A program made the translations under genes and the position numbers. DNA of 64,000 nt. Source: Ampullaceana balthica (Eukaryota > Mollusca > Gastropoda > Lymnaeidae). Positions 47,398 through 58,737 of this stretch are shown one piece after another. Within the stretch, counting starts at the first letter, position 1, and each line of letters begins with the position of its first letter. The stretch covers positions 1 through 64,000 of the forward strand of contig CALYLW010000989.1 in assembly GCA_944989445.1 (NCBI GenBank), written 5' to 3'. The notes under the pieces were generated by a model that did not search any database, had not been told where the DNA came from, and worked only from the letters and a program-made list of their open reading frames with translations.

Positions 47398-48250
47398 AAA
47401 CCGTATAAATCTCTAGCAGATTAAATAGGGATGTTGTTAAACCGTATAAATCTCTAGCAGATTAAATAGGGATGTTGTTAAACCGTATAAATCTCTAGCA
47501 GATTAAATAGGGATGTTGTTAAACCGTATAAATCTCTAGCAGATTAAATAGGGATGTTGTTAAACCGTATAAATCTCCAGCAGATTAAATAGGGATGTTG
47601 TTAAACCGTATAAATCTCTAGCAGATTAAATAGGGATGTTGTTAAACCGTATAAATCTCTAGCAGATTAAATAGGGATGTTGTTAAACCGTATAAATCTC
47701 TAGCAGATTAAATAGGGATGTTGTTAAACCGTATAAATCTCTAGCAGATTAAATAGGGATGTTGTTAAACCGTATAAATCTCTAGCAGATTAAATAGGGA
47801 TGTTGTTAAACCGTATAAATCTCTAGCAGATTAAATAGGGATGTTGTTAATCTAGCAGATTAAATAGGGATGTTGTTAAACCGTATAAATCTCTAGCAGA
47901 TTAAATAGGGATGTTGTTAAACCGTATAAATCTCTAGCAGATTAAATAGGGATGTTGTTAAACCGTATAAATCTCTAGCAGATTAAATAGGGATGTTGTT
48001 AAACCGTATAAATCTCTAGCAGATTAAATAGGGATGTTGTTAAACCGTATAAATCTCTAGCAGATTAAATAGGGATGTTGTTAAACCGTATAAATCTCTA
48101 GCAGATTAAATAGGGATGTTGTTAAACCGTATAAATCTCTAGCAGATTAAATAGGGATGTTGTTAAACCGTATAAATCTCTAGCAGATTAAATAGGGATG
48201 TTGTTAAACCGTATAAATCTCTAGCAGATTAAATAGGGATGTTGTTAAAA
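47398..48250. repeat. 41-bp minisatellite, ~20 copies, nearly uniform
   Basis: Core ccgtataaatctctagcaga then ttaaatagggatgttgttaaa. One copy near 47850 has lost about 13 bases and one base change (ctccag) occurs near 47577; the others look identical, indicating recent expansion. Confidence 0.95.
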
Positions 48251-48466
48251 CTAGGATGCAGACTATAACATACTTAAGTGAACAATTGAAAAAAAGACAT
48301 TTACTGTATTTTGATTAAAGAAGAAATGTTACGTTTCAGTTTATTGTAAAGCAGTGCTGCCAGTAACAATTTTGGAAAAAACCTACCCAACACGTCAAAG
48401 AATTCTAGATCCGGAAGAAAAAACCTAGACATGCAAAAAAGAAACCCAAAATCTACAATTTTATCT

Positions 48467-48893
48467 AAGGGGCCGTCTATAAATGACGTCACGTAATTTT
48501 GGGGGATTTCCCCTCGCCCCCTTGTCACACGTCGTCACAAAAAGTTACCCCCACCCCTTTTTTCTCGAGTATGACATCACAAAGATCCCCCCCCCTAAAA
48601 GCCGTATTTCCTATTTGAAAATGAACATGTTTCAAATCGCTGTATTGTCAATTAAGTTCGTATTTAGTGTGAGTCTGTACTCTAATATCGTAACACGCGT
48701 GAAGCCATTGAAAACTTCATTAAATAAATTATGAGAAATCAAATATTTAAGAGGAATATTTTTTTTTAAAATTGCGCCCTTTTTTAAGTGACGTCACAGT
48801 TCTTAAACACCCCCTCCTACTCGCCATACATCGTCACAAAAGAGTGACCCCCCTCCCCCCATAGGGCCGTGGCGTCATTTGTGGGCGGCCCTT
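48467..48893. mobile_element. Short non-autonomous element, second copy of the 19956 family
   Basis: Ends aaggggccgtctataaatga and, inward from the right, aagggccgcccacaaatgac, a long inverted pair. The interior (ctctaatatcgtaacacgcg, cattaaataaatta) matches 19956-20385. Superfamily not resolved; no clear target duplication. Confidence 0.75.
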
Positions 48894-48984
48894 AATGTAT
48901 TAGTATCTTTTATGTAACTATTTATAAAATATACTTAATCTGCATTTATTTATCACTCATGTCATCTCCCTTATAATAAATGGC

Positions 48985-49985
48985 AATCTTATCAGCATCC
49001 TTGGCATCGTTCTTATCTTATCTATTCCACACGCTTCTTTTATAGTATAAATTATACAGAAGATTATTGAGTCCTACTTTTATCCATTGTTTATGTCTAG
49101 TCTTGCATTTTATTTGAGTTTTAAATATTGATAGAGTTTTAAATATTGATAGAGTGTTGGTTTTAAATATTGATAGAGTGTTGGTTTTAAATATTGATAG
49201 AGTGTTGGTTTTAAATATTGATAGAGTGCTGGTTTTAAATATTGATAGAGTGTTGGTTTTAAATATTGATAGAGTTTTAAAAATTGATAGAGTGTTGGTT
49301 TTAAATATTGATAGAGTGTTGGTTTTAAATATTGATAGAGTGTTGGTTTTAAATATTGATAGAGTTTTAAATATTGATAGAGTGTTGGTTTTAAATATTG
49401 ATAGAGTGTTGGTTTTAAATATTGATAGAGTGTTGGTTTTAAATATTGATAGAGAGTTGGTTTTAAATATTGATAGAGTGTTGGTTTTAAATATTGATAG
49501 AGTGCTGGTTTTAAATATTGATAGAGTTTTAAATATTGATAGAGTGTTGGTTTTAAATATTGATAGAGTGTTGGTTTTAAATATTGATAGAGTGTTGGTT
49601 TTAAATATTGATAGAGTGTTGGTTTTAAATATTGATAGAGTGTTGGTTTTAAATATTGATAGAGTGTTGGTTTTAAATATTGAAAGAGTGTTGGTTTTAA
49701 ATATTGATAGAGTGTTGGTTTTAAATATTGATAGAGTGTTGGTTTTAAATATTGATAGAGTGTTGGTTTTAAATATTGAAAGAGTGTTGGTTTTGAATAT
49801 TGATAGAGTGTTGGTTTTAAATATTGATAGTGTGTTTGTTTTCAATATTGATAGAGTGTTTGTTTTAAATATTGATAGAGTGTTTGTTTGATCAGGCTCC
49901 CATATCACGTCCGATTTCCGGAAGGAAAGAACAATACTTTTTATGTGTTTGTCGTTGCATACGGAATAGGAAAAGGGTTTTTATA
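48985..49985 (+). mobile_element. Element Y, copy 2
   Basis: The left 130 bp and right ~60 bp align with copy 1 (19385-19955); a 24-bp array occupies the middle. In both copies a member of the 19956-type MITE family lies close by: after Y copy 1 and before Y copy 2. Confidence 0.6.
49118..49889. repeat. 24-bp minisatellite with 15- and 18-bp short units, ~33 copies
   Basis: Unit ttttaaatattgatagagtg then ttgg; short forms lacking the tgttgg part occur about every 6-8 copies. The repeat is open on both strands (VLVLNIDR, TNTLSIFK). The unit is present once, as ttttaaatgttgatatagtg, at 19517 in Y copy 1. Confidence 0.95.
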
Positions 49986-49989
49986 ACTA

Positions 49990-50275
49990 TATATCTAATT
50001 GAGGGCTGTACTATATTATATTTGGTCTATACCGTGTATACTTGAGAGAATATTCTCTCAACGTAGACCGAAGAAAATTTAAGAGCTGTTAAGTTTGTCA
50101 TAAATTCTAATAAAATTGAATATTTGGCTCATTCAAGCTGTTTTATCTTGTACCATAATTTTTCAGACAGATAGCACCGTAGCAGCGCCCCCTTTCGAAT
50201 CCAGTGGAATATACTCGTAGATATCATTATGTATGATGACTGAACGGCCAAAAATACTGTTGCCCTCTACAGCTT
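49990..50275. other. Unassigned sequence with an 18-bp perfect palindrome
   Basis: tgagagaatattctctca at 50043-50060 is its own reverse complement and sits inside a wider inverted pair (ggtcta ... tagacc). It could form a hairpin in DNA or RNA. Nothing else recognised. Confidence 0.6.
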
Positions 50276-50277
50276 AT

Positions 50278-51120
50278 TAAATCCCTATTATTAACTTCAC
50301 CGCCGTCTCATGGGTTCGCGGGCGGAACAACAAAAGTAAAAAATGACCCACTTCCCGTGATGCTATCGAGCTGAAATTTTGCACATAGACTCGTGTCACC
50401 TATATGCATCTTATCAAAATTTCAAATCGTTCGAACGAAACCGTAATTAAATTAATGCATTTTAATTTTATCTCTATACAACATATGTAATTCAAATTCA
50501 AGGTTTGTTATTGTTTTTCTTTCACGTGCAAGTTGAGTTGATGCGTTGACGTCACCCATCGATGTCCACACCGCCTGCCGTCCCTTCCCCCGGTTTTAAA
50601 GCCCGGGGATATAACTCGGTGTCAGTCTGTAAATGTTTGTCGCGTTTCAACAAAATCAATACTTTTAGTTATGTCTCACATTTAAGGGATTTATAGTCTA
50701 AAACTTTGTTTTTACGGGGTTGTTTTATTAAATAACTTATATCAACTTCACCGTCTTGTCTGTCCTCATCTCTATCGTTCGCTGCGGGCGAAACAACAAA
50801 AGTAAACTATGACACACTTCCCGTGATGCTATCTAGCTGAAATTTTGCACATAGACTCGTGTTACCTAACAATTCATCGTATCAAAATTTCAGATCAATC
50901 GAATGTACCGTAGTTAAAGTAATGCATTTTTAGTTTATCTCTATATAACTATATATAATTCAATGTAGCCGTCTGCTAGTGCTGGAGTTGAGTCCAGCTA
51001 TCGATGACCCCCCCCCCGGTTTTACAGCAAGGAGAGATCAGTTAGTTTCAGTCTGTAAATGTTTGTCGCGCGTTGAGTAGCATTATATTGACATATCAAT
51101 ACTTTAAGTTCTGTCTCATA
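50278..51120 (+). mobile_element. Old R1-family copies
   Basis: Two units with aaatccctattattaactt-type starts and ttatagtctaaaactttgtt-type ends, with many substitutions compared with the 1-3320 array. Confidence 0.75.
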
Positions 51121-51720
51121 TATAAGAAACTAGTTTGTGCTGCGTCGCCGTGGCGCCTACAGCGCCCCCTTTTTAAGGGTGCCTACGGCGCCCACCTATT
51201 TCAAAACCCCAACTAACTTGTCCTTGTATGATAAAAACGTAATACTAAAATTTCTTAAATGTACACAAAGTATTTTATAATAGTTTTAAAAAAAAATAAT
51301 TTTTATGTCAAAAGCCCAAGTAACTTATCCTTGTATGATAAATACGAAATATTCCTGAAATGTACACAAAGTATGTATATAATATAGGTTGTGCTGCGGC
51401 GCCCACTTTTATTTAGGGCGCCTACGGCGCCCACTTTTTTCAAAAGCCCAACAAACTTGTCCTTGTATGATAGATACGTTATATTAAACTACCTTAAATG
51501 TACACAAAGTAATTTTAAATTGAGGTTGTAGGGCGCCTACGGCACCCACGTTTTTGGGGGGTCAAAAGCCCAAGTAACTTATCCTTGTATGATAAATACG
51601 AAATATTCCTGATAATTAAACAACGTATTTATATAATAATTTTTACAGTACTAATCTCCACACGATTTTTTAACTAATTTTAGAAAGCAGCGCACCAAAT
51701 TACTGCACCAAAAAATAACT
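51121..51720 (-). mobile_element. GGCGCC-rich Helitron-related segment, three or four internal copies
   Basis: About four copies of a ~130-bp block with gcctacggcgccca, cttgtccttgtatgataaa and tgtacacaaagta. In reverse complement it matches the middle of elements A and D. It is followed, in forward orientation, by aattttagaaagcagcgcac, the block that begins element A. The middle is thus inverted and multiplied relative to A. Confidence 0.6.
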
Positions 51721-51824
51721 ATTTAAGTCAATCAGCACTGCTTACAAAACAAAATTTAAAAAAAAGCAGAGTGATGTCCCTTAAGGTTAGGCATCATACA
51801 TAATTGAGCGTTAAAATATATATG

Positions 51825-53425
51825 ATTTATAGTCAAAAACTTTGTTTTTAACGGGGTTGTTTATTAAATCCCTTATATTAACTTCAACTCCGTCTCTCTC
51901 TGTCTCTCTGTCTCTCTGTCTCACTGTCTCTCTGTCTTGGGTTCCGGGTCAATCGATCGGTCGGGCGGAAAAACAAAAATTAAAATAATGCATTTTTAGT
52001 TTATCTCTATGTAACTCAATGTAGCCGTCTGCTATTGCTTACATTCACGCGTCACTGAGTTCACTCCAGCCATCCACGACCACATTCTCGTTTTGCAGGG
52101 GTTACAGCAAGGGAGTTCAGTCGCGTTCAGTATGTAAATGTTTGTCGCGCGATGAGTATTATATTGAACATAATCAATATTTTTAGTTATGTCTCATATA
52201 TAAGGGATTTATAGTCAAAAAGTTTGATTTTAAGGCTTGTTTAATTAAATCCCTTATGTTAACTTCAACGTCTTGTCCGTCGTGGACCTCCCCCCCCCCT
52301 GCCTGCTCGTCCGCCTGCCCATCCATGGAAAAACAAAATTTAAAAAAATGACCCACTTCGCGTGATTTTATCGAGCTGAAATTTTGCAAATAGACTCGTG
52401 TCACCTAACAATGCATTGTGTCAAAATTTCAGATCGATCGAATGTACCGTGATTAAATTAATGAATTTTTAGATTATCCTATGGAGCATGTAAATGTTTA
52501 TGCTAGACTGTCGTGCGGTTCGTATTATATTGAACATACTATTATAATATTTTCCCGATCTGTACATGTTTATGCTAGTCTGTCGGCGTCGCGTTTTATA
52601 TTGAACATAATCAATACTTTAAGTTATGTCTCATATATAAGGGATTTAAAGTCAAAAACTTTGTTTTTACGTTTTTTTTAATCCCTTATATTAACTTCGA
52701 AATCTTGTCTGTCGTCATCTCTTCGTACGTCGGTCGGGCGGAAAATGAAAAGTAAAAAATGACCCAGTTCCTGTGATGCGATCGATCTAAAATTTGGCAC
52801 ATGGACCCGTCTCACCTAAAAATGCATCGTATCAAAATTTTAGATCGAACGAAAGTACCGTAATTAAATTAATGCATTTTTAGTTTATCCTTATATAACG
52901 TATGTAATTCAAATTCACGGTGTCAGTCTGTAAATGTTTGCCGCGTTGGAACATAATCAATACTTTTAGTTCTGTCTCATATAAAAGGGATTTATAGGCA
53001 AAACTTTGTTTTTACGGGTTTGTTTTATTTATTTTAATTAAAGCCTTTCTATTAACTTCAACGTTTTGACGTGGTCCCGTGCTTCCACAAAAAACAAAAG
53101 TATAAAATGACCCACTTCCCGGGATCTTATCGAGCTGAAATTTTGCACATAGACTTTTGTCCCCTAACACTGCATTATCTCAAATTTCAGATTGATCAAA
53201 TGTACTGTAATTAAATTAATGAATTGTTAGATTAGCTCTATGTATCTGTATGTTGCGTGCAAACGTTTATGCCAATCTGTTGCGCGGTGCGTATTATATT
53301 GAGCTTACTTTTATAATATTTTTCCGATCTATAAATGTTTGTGCTAGCTTGTCTCGCGGTGCGTATTTTATCATATATATAGGATTTATAGACTAAAGCT
53401 TTTGTTTTTATGGTTTATTAATTAT
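51825..53425 (+). mobile_element. Old R1-family copies, about four degenerate units
   Basis: Repeated ends atataagggatttatagtca (near 52198), variants near 52636 and 52986, and starts near 51865, 52245, 52679 and 53030. Units are shortened to ~330-430 bp and much diverged, so this is an ancient array of the same family. Confidence 0.75.
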
Positions 53426-53457
53426 TATTGAAATATCCCAATGTCTATGATATTAAT

Positions 53458-54055
53458 TACCGTATATACTCGTTCGCAAGCCGACCTTTTTTGGACAAAA
53501 TCTAGGGGGAAAAGTGTGTGTGTGGGGGGGCGGCTTATGAGCGGGTCATAGGTGATTTCTGCATGGATATTGAATATCGGTGTTGTTATTGTAAATTATC
53601 AATGTCCTTTCTACATTCTACAAGATTCGACTGCTCCATCAGAAGCTATAACATAGCATGTACTACCAGCACTTACATTATTTAATCATTTTATTTATTT
53701 TTGTGAACGTTTTAATAAATTGTTTTATAAATTTTGTTTTCAATCACGGATTTTAATGTACGCGCTTTCGTCACTGTTTACCAAATATATATTTTTTTAA
53801 AATACCGGTAACTCTTGCTTAACAAAGAGCAGAAAGACAAAGATAGGCAGTTCAAAGTAAACAATCATAATGACCGGTTTAGCTTGTAGTTTTACCAGTT
53901 TTTTTTAAAGCTGTCCTATTATTATTTTTTTGAGGGGGTAGGGGGGGGTCGGCTTGCGATCGGGTTATACACTTTTAACACTTTTCCCTTCCAAAAGTGT
54001 GTGTGTGGGGTGTCGGCTTATGAACGAACGGGCTATAGAACGAGTATATACGGTA
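53458..54055. mobile_element. MITE with ACCGTATATACTCG terminal inverted repeats
   Basis: Left end taccgtatatactcgttcg and right end cgagtatatacggta are inverted copies. Subterminal aagccgacc / gtcggctt and aaaagtgtgtgtgtgggg segments are also related. The frame at 53954-54145 crosses the right end and is not a gene. Target duplication not identified, so superfamily open. Confidence 0.75.
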
Positions 54056-55130
54056 CACTCTTTTTTGCACTTCTTATTATTTTTTTTAAAAAAAGGTTAT
54101 GGCTATTCTGGAAAAAAAACCCTAGATAAGGTCGAAAGAACCTAGATCTATGTTATAACAGCTAGCAATGACAGTACTGTTGAAAAGAAAAGAAGTTCCA
54201 AAGGATAAAAGTGGAACCCATTATTAATAGGTATATGTATCCCGATGTAGGGATTCGAGTTAAGTGGTAGCTCACGGACTGCTAAAATGGTAGAGAATGA
54301 CGGTGAAATACGATGTACTTAGATTAATAAACTTATGACAAATGTATAAATTTATGTTCTACGGTATACTGCATAAAGAACGAAAAGTGTTATAGGTTGT
54401 ACAATATTACTTAATTGTTATATAAGTTCGTTTAAGTGCTTTAAGATCAATATGCAATATTTGGTTTAACTAAAATCTCATTACGCAATACGTTCTAAAA
54501 TTAATGGGTACACAATAAATCAACTATTGAAATTGTTATCTCCCTTACACATAACGTTGAAAGTACCAATAATAGTTAGCATATTGCATTTTATATGTAA
54601 TTATAGTTTTTACATTTCTTTATATTTCTTAATTGTTTTATTTCTTTTTTTAAAACAAGGATCTTACCAAGTCTTTCACATCATCTAATTTAAACAAATT
54701 AATTTTGTTGTTTAATGTTATTATGTTTCTATCACAGGGGAAATACATATGTAAAATACAAGTTTATATAATTTTAGTACATATACAGCATATTATTTTT
54801 ATTCAGGTTCATTAATTTTTAAAAGAATAATTACGAGCACAATACGTTTGATTGTACTAGAATAAACTGCTCATTAAAAGCTTCAGTGTGTTATTAATTT
54901 GATATTTGAACTAAAACACATTTAAGTTCAATGAACAAAATGTACAACAGAATTAAAATTGTTTACTTATTTGTACGCGTGAGAATAAAAACTTCTATAG
55001 TTCTATATCATTCTATTCTTGTTACAGCTAAAATTGTTGTTTACATTCGTCACTGTTATCCGGTCATATTGTCTTTGACGAAATAATCAGTCTGTATAGA
55101 GTGAATCAAACATTTCCCTAAATGATACAC
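54056..55130. other. A/T-rich single-copy region, no gene
   Basis: Strongly A/T-rich with no long frames. A stretch near 54105-54150 (aaaccctagataaggtcgaa) resembles 48375-48440 (aaaaaacctagac), a possible weak dispersed repeat. Confidence 0.6.
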
Positions 55131-55133
55131 GTG

Positions 55134-55348
55134 TATTGTATGCACCATATATGTTGTAGTTTGGATACAAGTGTATTGTATGCACCATATAGTTCTGTGT
55201 TGTAGTTTAGATACACGTGTATTGTATGCACCATATATGTTGTAGTTTGGATACACGTGTATTGTATGCACGATATATGTTGTAAGTTGTAGTTTGGATA
55301 CACGTGTATTGTATGCACCATATATGTTGTATGTTGTAGTTTAGATAT
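55134..55348. repeat. ~37-46-bp minisatellite, ~5 copies
   Basis: Core gatacacgtgtattgtatgc then accatatatgttgtagttt, with small insertions (ttctgtg, aagttgt). Confidence 0.9.
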
Positions 55349-55433
55349 GAATGTTTGACATTGAATGCATTTTCATTGTTAATTATTAGTTAACAACCGC
55401 CATGCGCGTGTCTCGAGACCATTAATGGATCGA

Positions 55434-55661
55434 TGGCTGGTGGGACGGGACGTTGGTGGGACGGGACGATGGTGGGACGGGACGTTGAAGGGATGGGACT
55501 TTGGTGGGACGGGACTTTGGTGAGACGGGGCGTTGGTGGGACGGGACGTTGGTGGGACGGGACGTTGGTGGAACTTGACGTTGGTGGGACGGGACGTTGG
55601 TGGGACGGGACGTTGGGGGGACGGGACGTTGGTGGGACGGGACGTTGGTGGGACGGGACGT
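55434..55661. repeat. 16-bp minisatellite, ~14 copies
   Basis: Unit ggtgggacgggacgtt with substitutions. 55735-55956 after it holds a ggcgtaggctacgcc hairpin motif (as at 34505) and A/T-rich sequence. Confidence 0.93.
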
Positions 55662-55956
55662 ACACTCGAATTGTTTCCATTTCGTCGTGCCGCTATTTGT
55701 GCCGTTATTTCCCCTCGTTCTTTTCATTATCTATGAGCAAGTCTGCGGCGTAGGCTACGCCTTGGGTCGTATCTAGTCTCATATACCATTTCAAGCAAGG
55801 ACTAGTTTACCTAAAGGGGAAAAATTGAACTAATGAATTTATTTGATTTATTCAAGTTAATTAAGATATTTAGTATAACATTATTCGAATATTCCTTACA
55901 ACTGTCATAAATACAGCTGCTCTCAATTGATAACTATCAATAATCAATACACCAAG

Positions 55957-56714
55957 ATTGACTTGTCTATAGCTAATTCGGCTGTTGAAGATGAAAACAT
56001 TGGCTTGTCTATAGCTAATTTGGCTGTTGAAGATGAAAACATTGACTTGTCTATAGCTAATTTGGCTGTTGAAGATGAAAACATTGACTTGTCTATAGCT
56101 AATTCGGCTGTTGAAGATGAAAACATTGACTTGTCTATAGCTAATTTGGCTGTTGAAGATGAAAACATTGACTTGTCTATAGCTAATTTGGCTGTTGAAG
56201 ATGAAAACATTGACTTGTCTATAGCTAATTTGGCTGTTGAAGATGAAAACATTGACTTCTCTATAGCTAATTTGGCTGTTGAAGATGAAAACATTGACTT
56301 CTCTATAGCTAATTCGGCTGTTGAAGATGAAAACATTGACTTGTCTATAGCTAATTCGGCTGTTGAAGATGAAAACATTGACTTGTCTATAGCTAATTTG
56401 GCTGTTGAAGATGAAAACATTGACTTCTCTATAGCTAATTCGGCTGTTGAAGATGAAAACGTTGACTTGTCTATAGCTAATTCGGCTGTTGAAGATGAAA
56501 ACGTTGACTTGTCTATAGCTAATTCGGCTGTTGAAGATGAAAACGTTGACTTGTCTATAGCTAATTCGGCTGTTGAAGATGAAAACATTGACTTGTCTAT
56601 AGCTAATTCGGCTGTTGAAGATGAAAACATTGACTTATCTATAGCTAATTCGGCTGTTGAAGATGAAAACATTGACTTATCTATAGCTAATTGTCTCATC
56701 TATAGCTAATTGAC
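55957..56714. repeat. 42-bp minisatellite, ~18 copies, open on both strands
   Basis: Core gctgttgaagatgaaaacat then tgacttgtctatagctaattcg. Because 42 is a multiple of 3, the plus strand reads a 260-residue IDLSIANSAVEDEN repeat and the minus strand a similar-length frame. Changes between copies (tcg/ttg, att/gtt, ttg/ttc/tta) are not mainly silent on either strand, which argues against protein constraint. Confidence 0.93.
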
Positions 56715-56845
56715 TTACCAGAGATTTTGCTATAAACTAAACTTCAAAAACTGAGAGAGCAATTCTGCGTCTACTACTCTCTCACATTTAATTAAATAGT
56801 GTCTTTATTATTACTTTCAAATAAAATTTTATATGTTCTTTATAG

Positions 56846-57033
56846 CAGTGCTTCTCAAACATTTTAGTATTGCGGACCGGCAGGAAATTTTTCCATTGCA
56901 CCAGGGACCGGTGAACTATTTTCCTTGTTCTGACGTGATAGTGAAATGTCCTTTCTTGGTAACTTCTGCGGACCGGCATCGGATGGCCCACGGACCGGCA
57001 CCGGTCCGCGGACCACCACTTTGAGAAGCACTG
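56846..57033. mobile_element. hAT-4 MITE, 188 bp, perfect 8-bp target duplication
   Basis: Flanked by ctttatag at 56838-56845 and 57034-57041. The 14-bp perfect terminal inverted repeats are cagtgcttctcaaa and tttgagaagcactg. The interior is GC-rich with cggaccgg motifs. No coding capacity. Confidence 0.93.
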
Positions 57034-57131
57034 CTTTATAGCATCAATCTAGTTTTTCCGAGGTGTGTGTGTGTGGGAGGGGGGGCAAACATAAGTTCTG
57101 CCCCGGGCGTACATAGCCTCGCTACCCCTCT

Positions 57132-57880
57132 AAACCACATGTAATATTGTAACACCACATGTAATATTGTAACACCACATGTAATATTGTAACACCACAT
57201 GTAATATTGAAACACCCCATGTAATATTGTAACACCACATGTAATATTGTAACACCACATGTAATATTGTAACACCACATGTAATATTTTAACAACACAT
57301 GTATTATTGTAACACCACATGTAATATTGTAACACCACATGTAATATTGTAACACCACAGTAATATTGTAACACCACAGTAATATTGTAACACCACATGT
57401 AATATTGTAACACCACATGTAATATTGTAACACCACATGTAATATTATAACACCACATGTAATATTGTAACACCACATGTAATATTGTAACACCACAGTA
57501 ATATTGTAACACCACAGTAATCTTGTAACACCACAGTAATATTGTAACACCACAGTAATATTGTAACACCACATGTAATATTGTAACACCACATGTAATA
57601 TTGTAACAGCACATTTTATATTGTAACACCACATGTAATATTGTAGCACCACAGTAATATTGTAACACCGCATGTAATATTGTAACACCATGTGTAATAT
57701 TGTAACACCGCATGTAATATTGTAACACCACTTGTAATATTGTAACACCACATGTAATATTGTAACACCACAGTAATATTGTAACACCACGTGTAATATT
57801 GTAACACCATGTGTAATATTGTAACACCACAGTAATATTATAACACCACATGTAATATTGTAACACCTCATGTAGTATTG
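57132..57880. repeat. 20/18-bp minisatellite, ~38 copies
   Basis: Unit caccacatgtaatattgtaa, with a shorter caccacagtaatattgtaa form interspersed. The two long minus frames are repeat-derived. Confidence 0.94.
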
Positions 57881-58034
57881 GCCGAGAGAGCAAGTTTGAC
57901 AACAAAATTCATAGCAATAAATTGTTAGAAACATATGGATTGCAAGGTCACCGTGAGAGCCACATGGATACCAGATGTGAGGGGGAGATTAGGCGTGCAT
58001 TTGAAAGTGTGTGCGAATGTGGGGTGGTAGCTGC

Positions 58035-58640
58035 CAGGGGCGGATTAATACTGAACGGGGCCCCTGGCTGCAATTCAAACTGGGGCCCTGTCCAGCCAGC
58101 GTCTCTTTAAATAAAATGATTGCTAGCAGCTAATATAAGTCTGTTACTTGTTACTAAATAGTCCATTGGTTCCTTGCTCATAATTTGTCTGTACTACGGG
58201 ATTGGATTCATTAAAAAACCGAATACGAAGAAATAACTGTTTGCCGGTGTCCTAAAATTGAGTGGAAAAAGATTAATTTTTTTTAAATACACATGAAAAA
58301 AAATACATTCCACCGCTAGGAATGTAACCGGGCACCGCATTCGTTACAGGCCAACACGCTACCACGAGGCCTGGTAAACAGATATAAATAGTATTTATTA
58401 ATATTTTCTCTTATTGAGCGTATCAAATTAAGTTTTTCAATTACCAAGGCTATCGGGTCCAAATAGCGATAAGATTAATAGATAAGATCTTATTAATTTA
58501 TTTAGTTTATGATATTTTTTACGGATTCATGCAAACATTTGTCCACCTTTATTATAGAATATACTAAATTTGGGGGCCCCTAAATCATCGGGGGCCCCTG
58601 GCTTTAGCCCGTTCAGCCCCCCCCCCTTAATCCGGCATAG
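58035..58640 (-). mobile_element. Element X, copy 2, uninterrupted, 606 bp
   Basis: Ends caggggcggattaa and, inward from the right, ctatgccggattaa. Flanks gtagctgc (58027-58034) and gtggctgc (58641-58648) differ at one base, a likely aged 8-bp target duplication, so X is probably hAT-like. It contains ctttaaat once at 58105-58112, exactly where copy 1 has hAT-1 inserted. No coding capacity. Confidence 0.85.
58310..58375 (-). mobile_element. tRNA-like module inside element X
   Basis: On the minus strand: ggcctcgtggtagcgtgttg (box-A-like) followed by gtgcccggttacattcc (box-B-like), tRNA-derived SINE head style. A full cloverleaf is not convincing, so this is not called as a tRNA gene. The corresponding place in X copy 1 is the 39-bp array. 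Confidence 0.55.
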
Positions 58641-58737
58641 GTGGCTGCGGTCGTGCACACGGCAAGGATGTCAGTGAATCTCAAATCTTTGGGAATATCG
58701 TGGAAACATTCTCTGCGTAGAGCCCTCCTGGAAGTTA

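Noticed and set aside
49118..49889. Regularly spaced protein-binding or origin array
   Set aside because: A/T-rich periodicity is fully explained by a minisatellite, and nothing else supports an origin.
55927..56709. 260-residue frame with a tidy 14-residue repeat, resembling a structural repeat protein
   Set aside because: The reverse strand is equally open and differences among copies are not biased to silent positions.
58310..58375. tRNA gene on the minus strand
   Set aside because: Acceptor and T stems are poor and the module is part of a repeated transposon.
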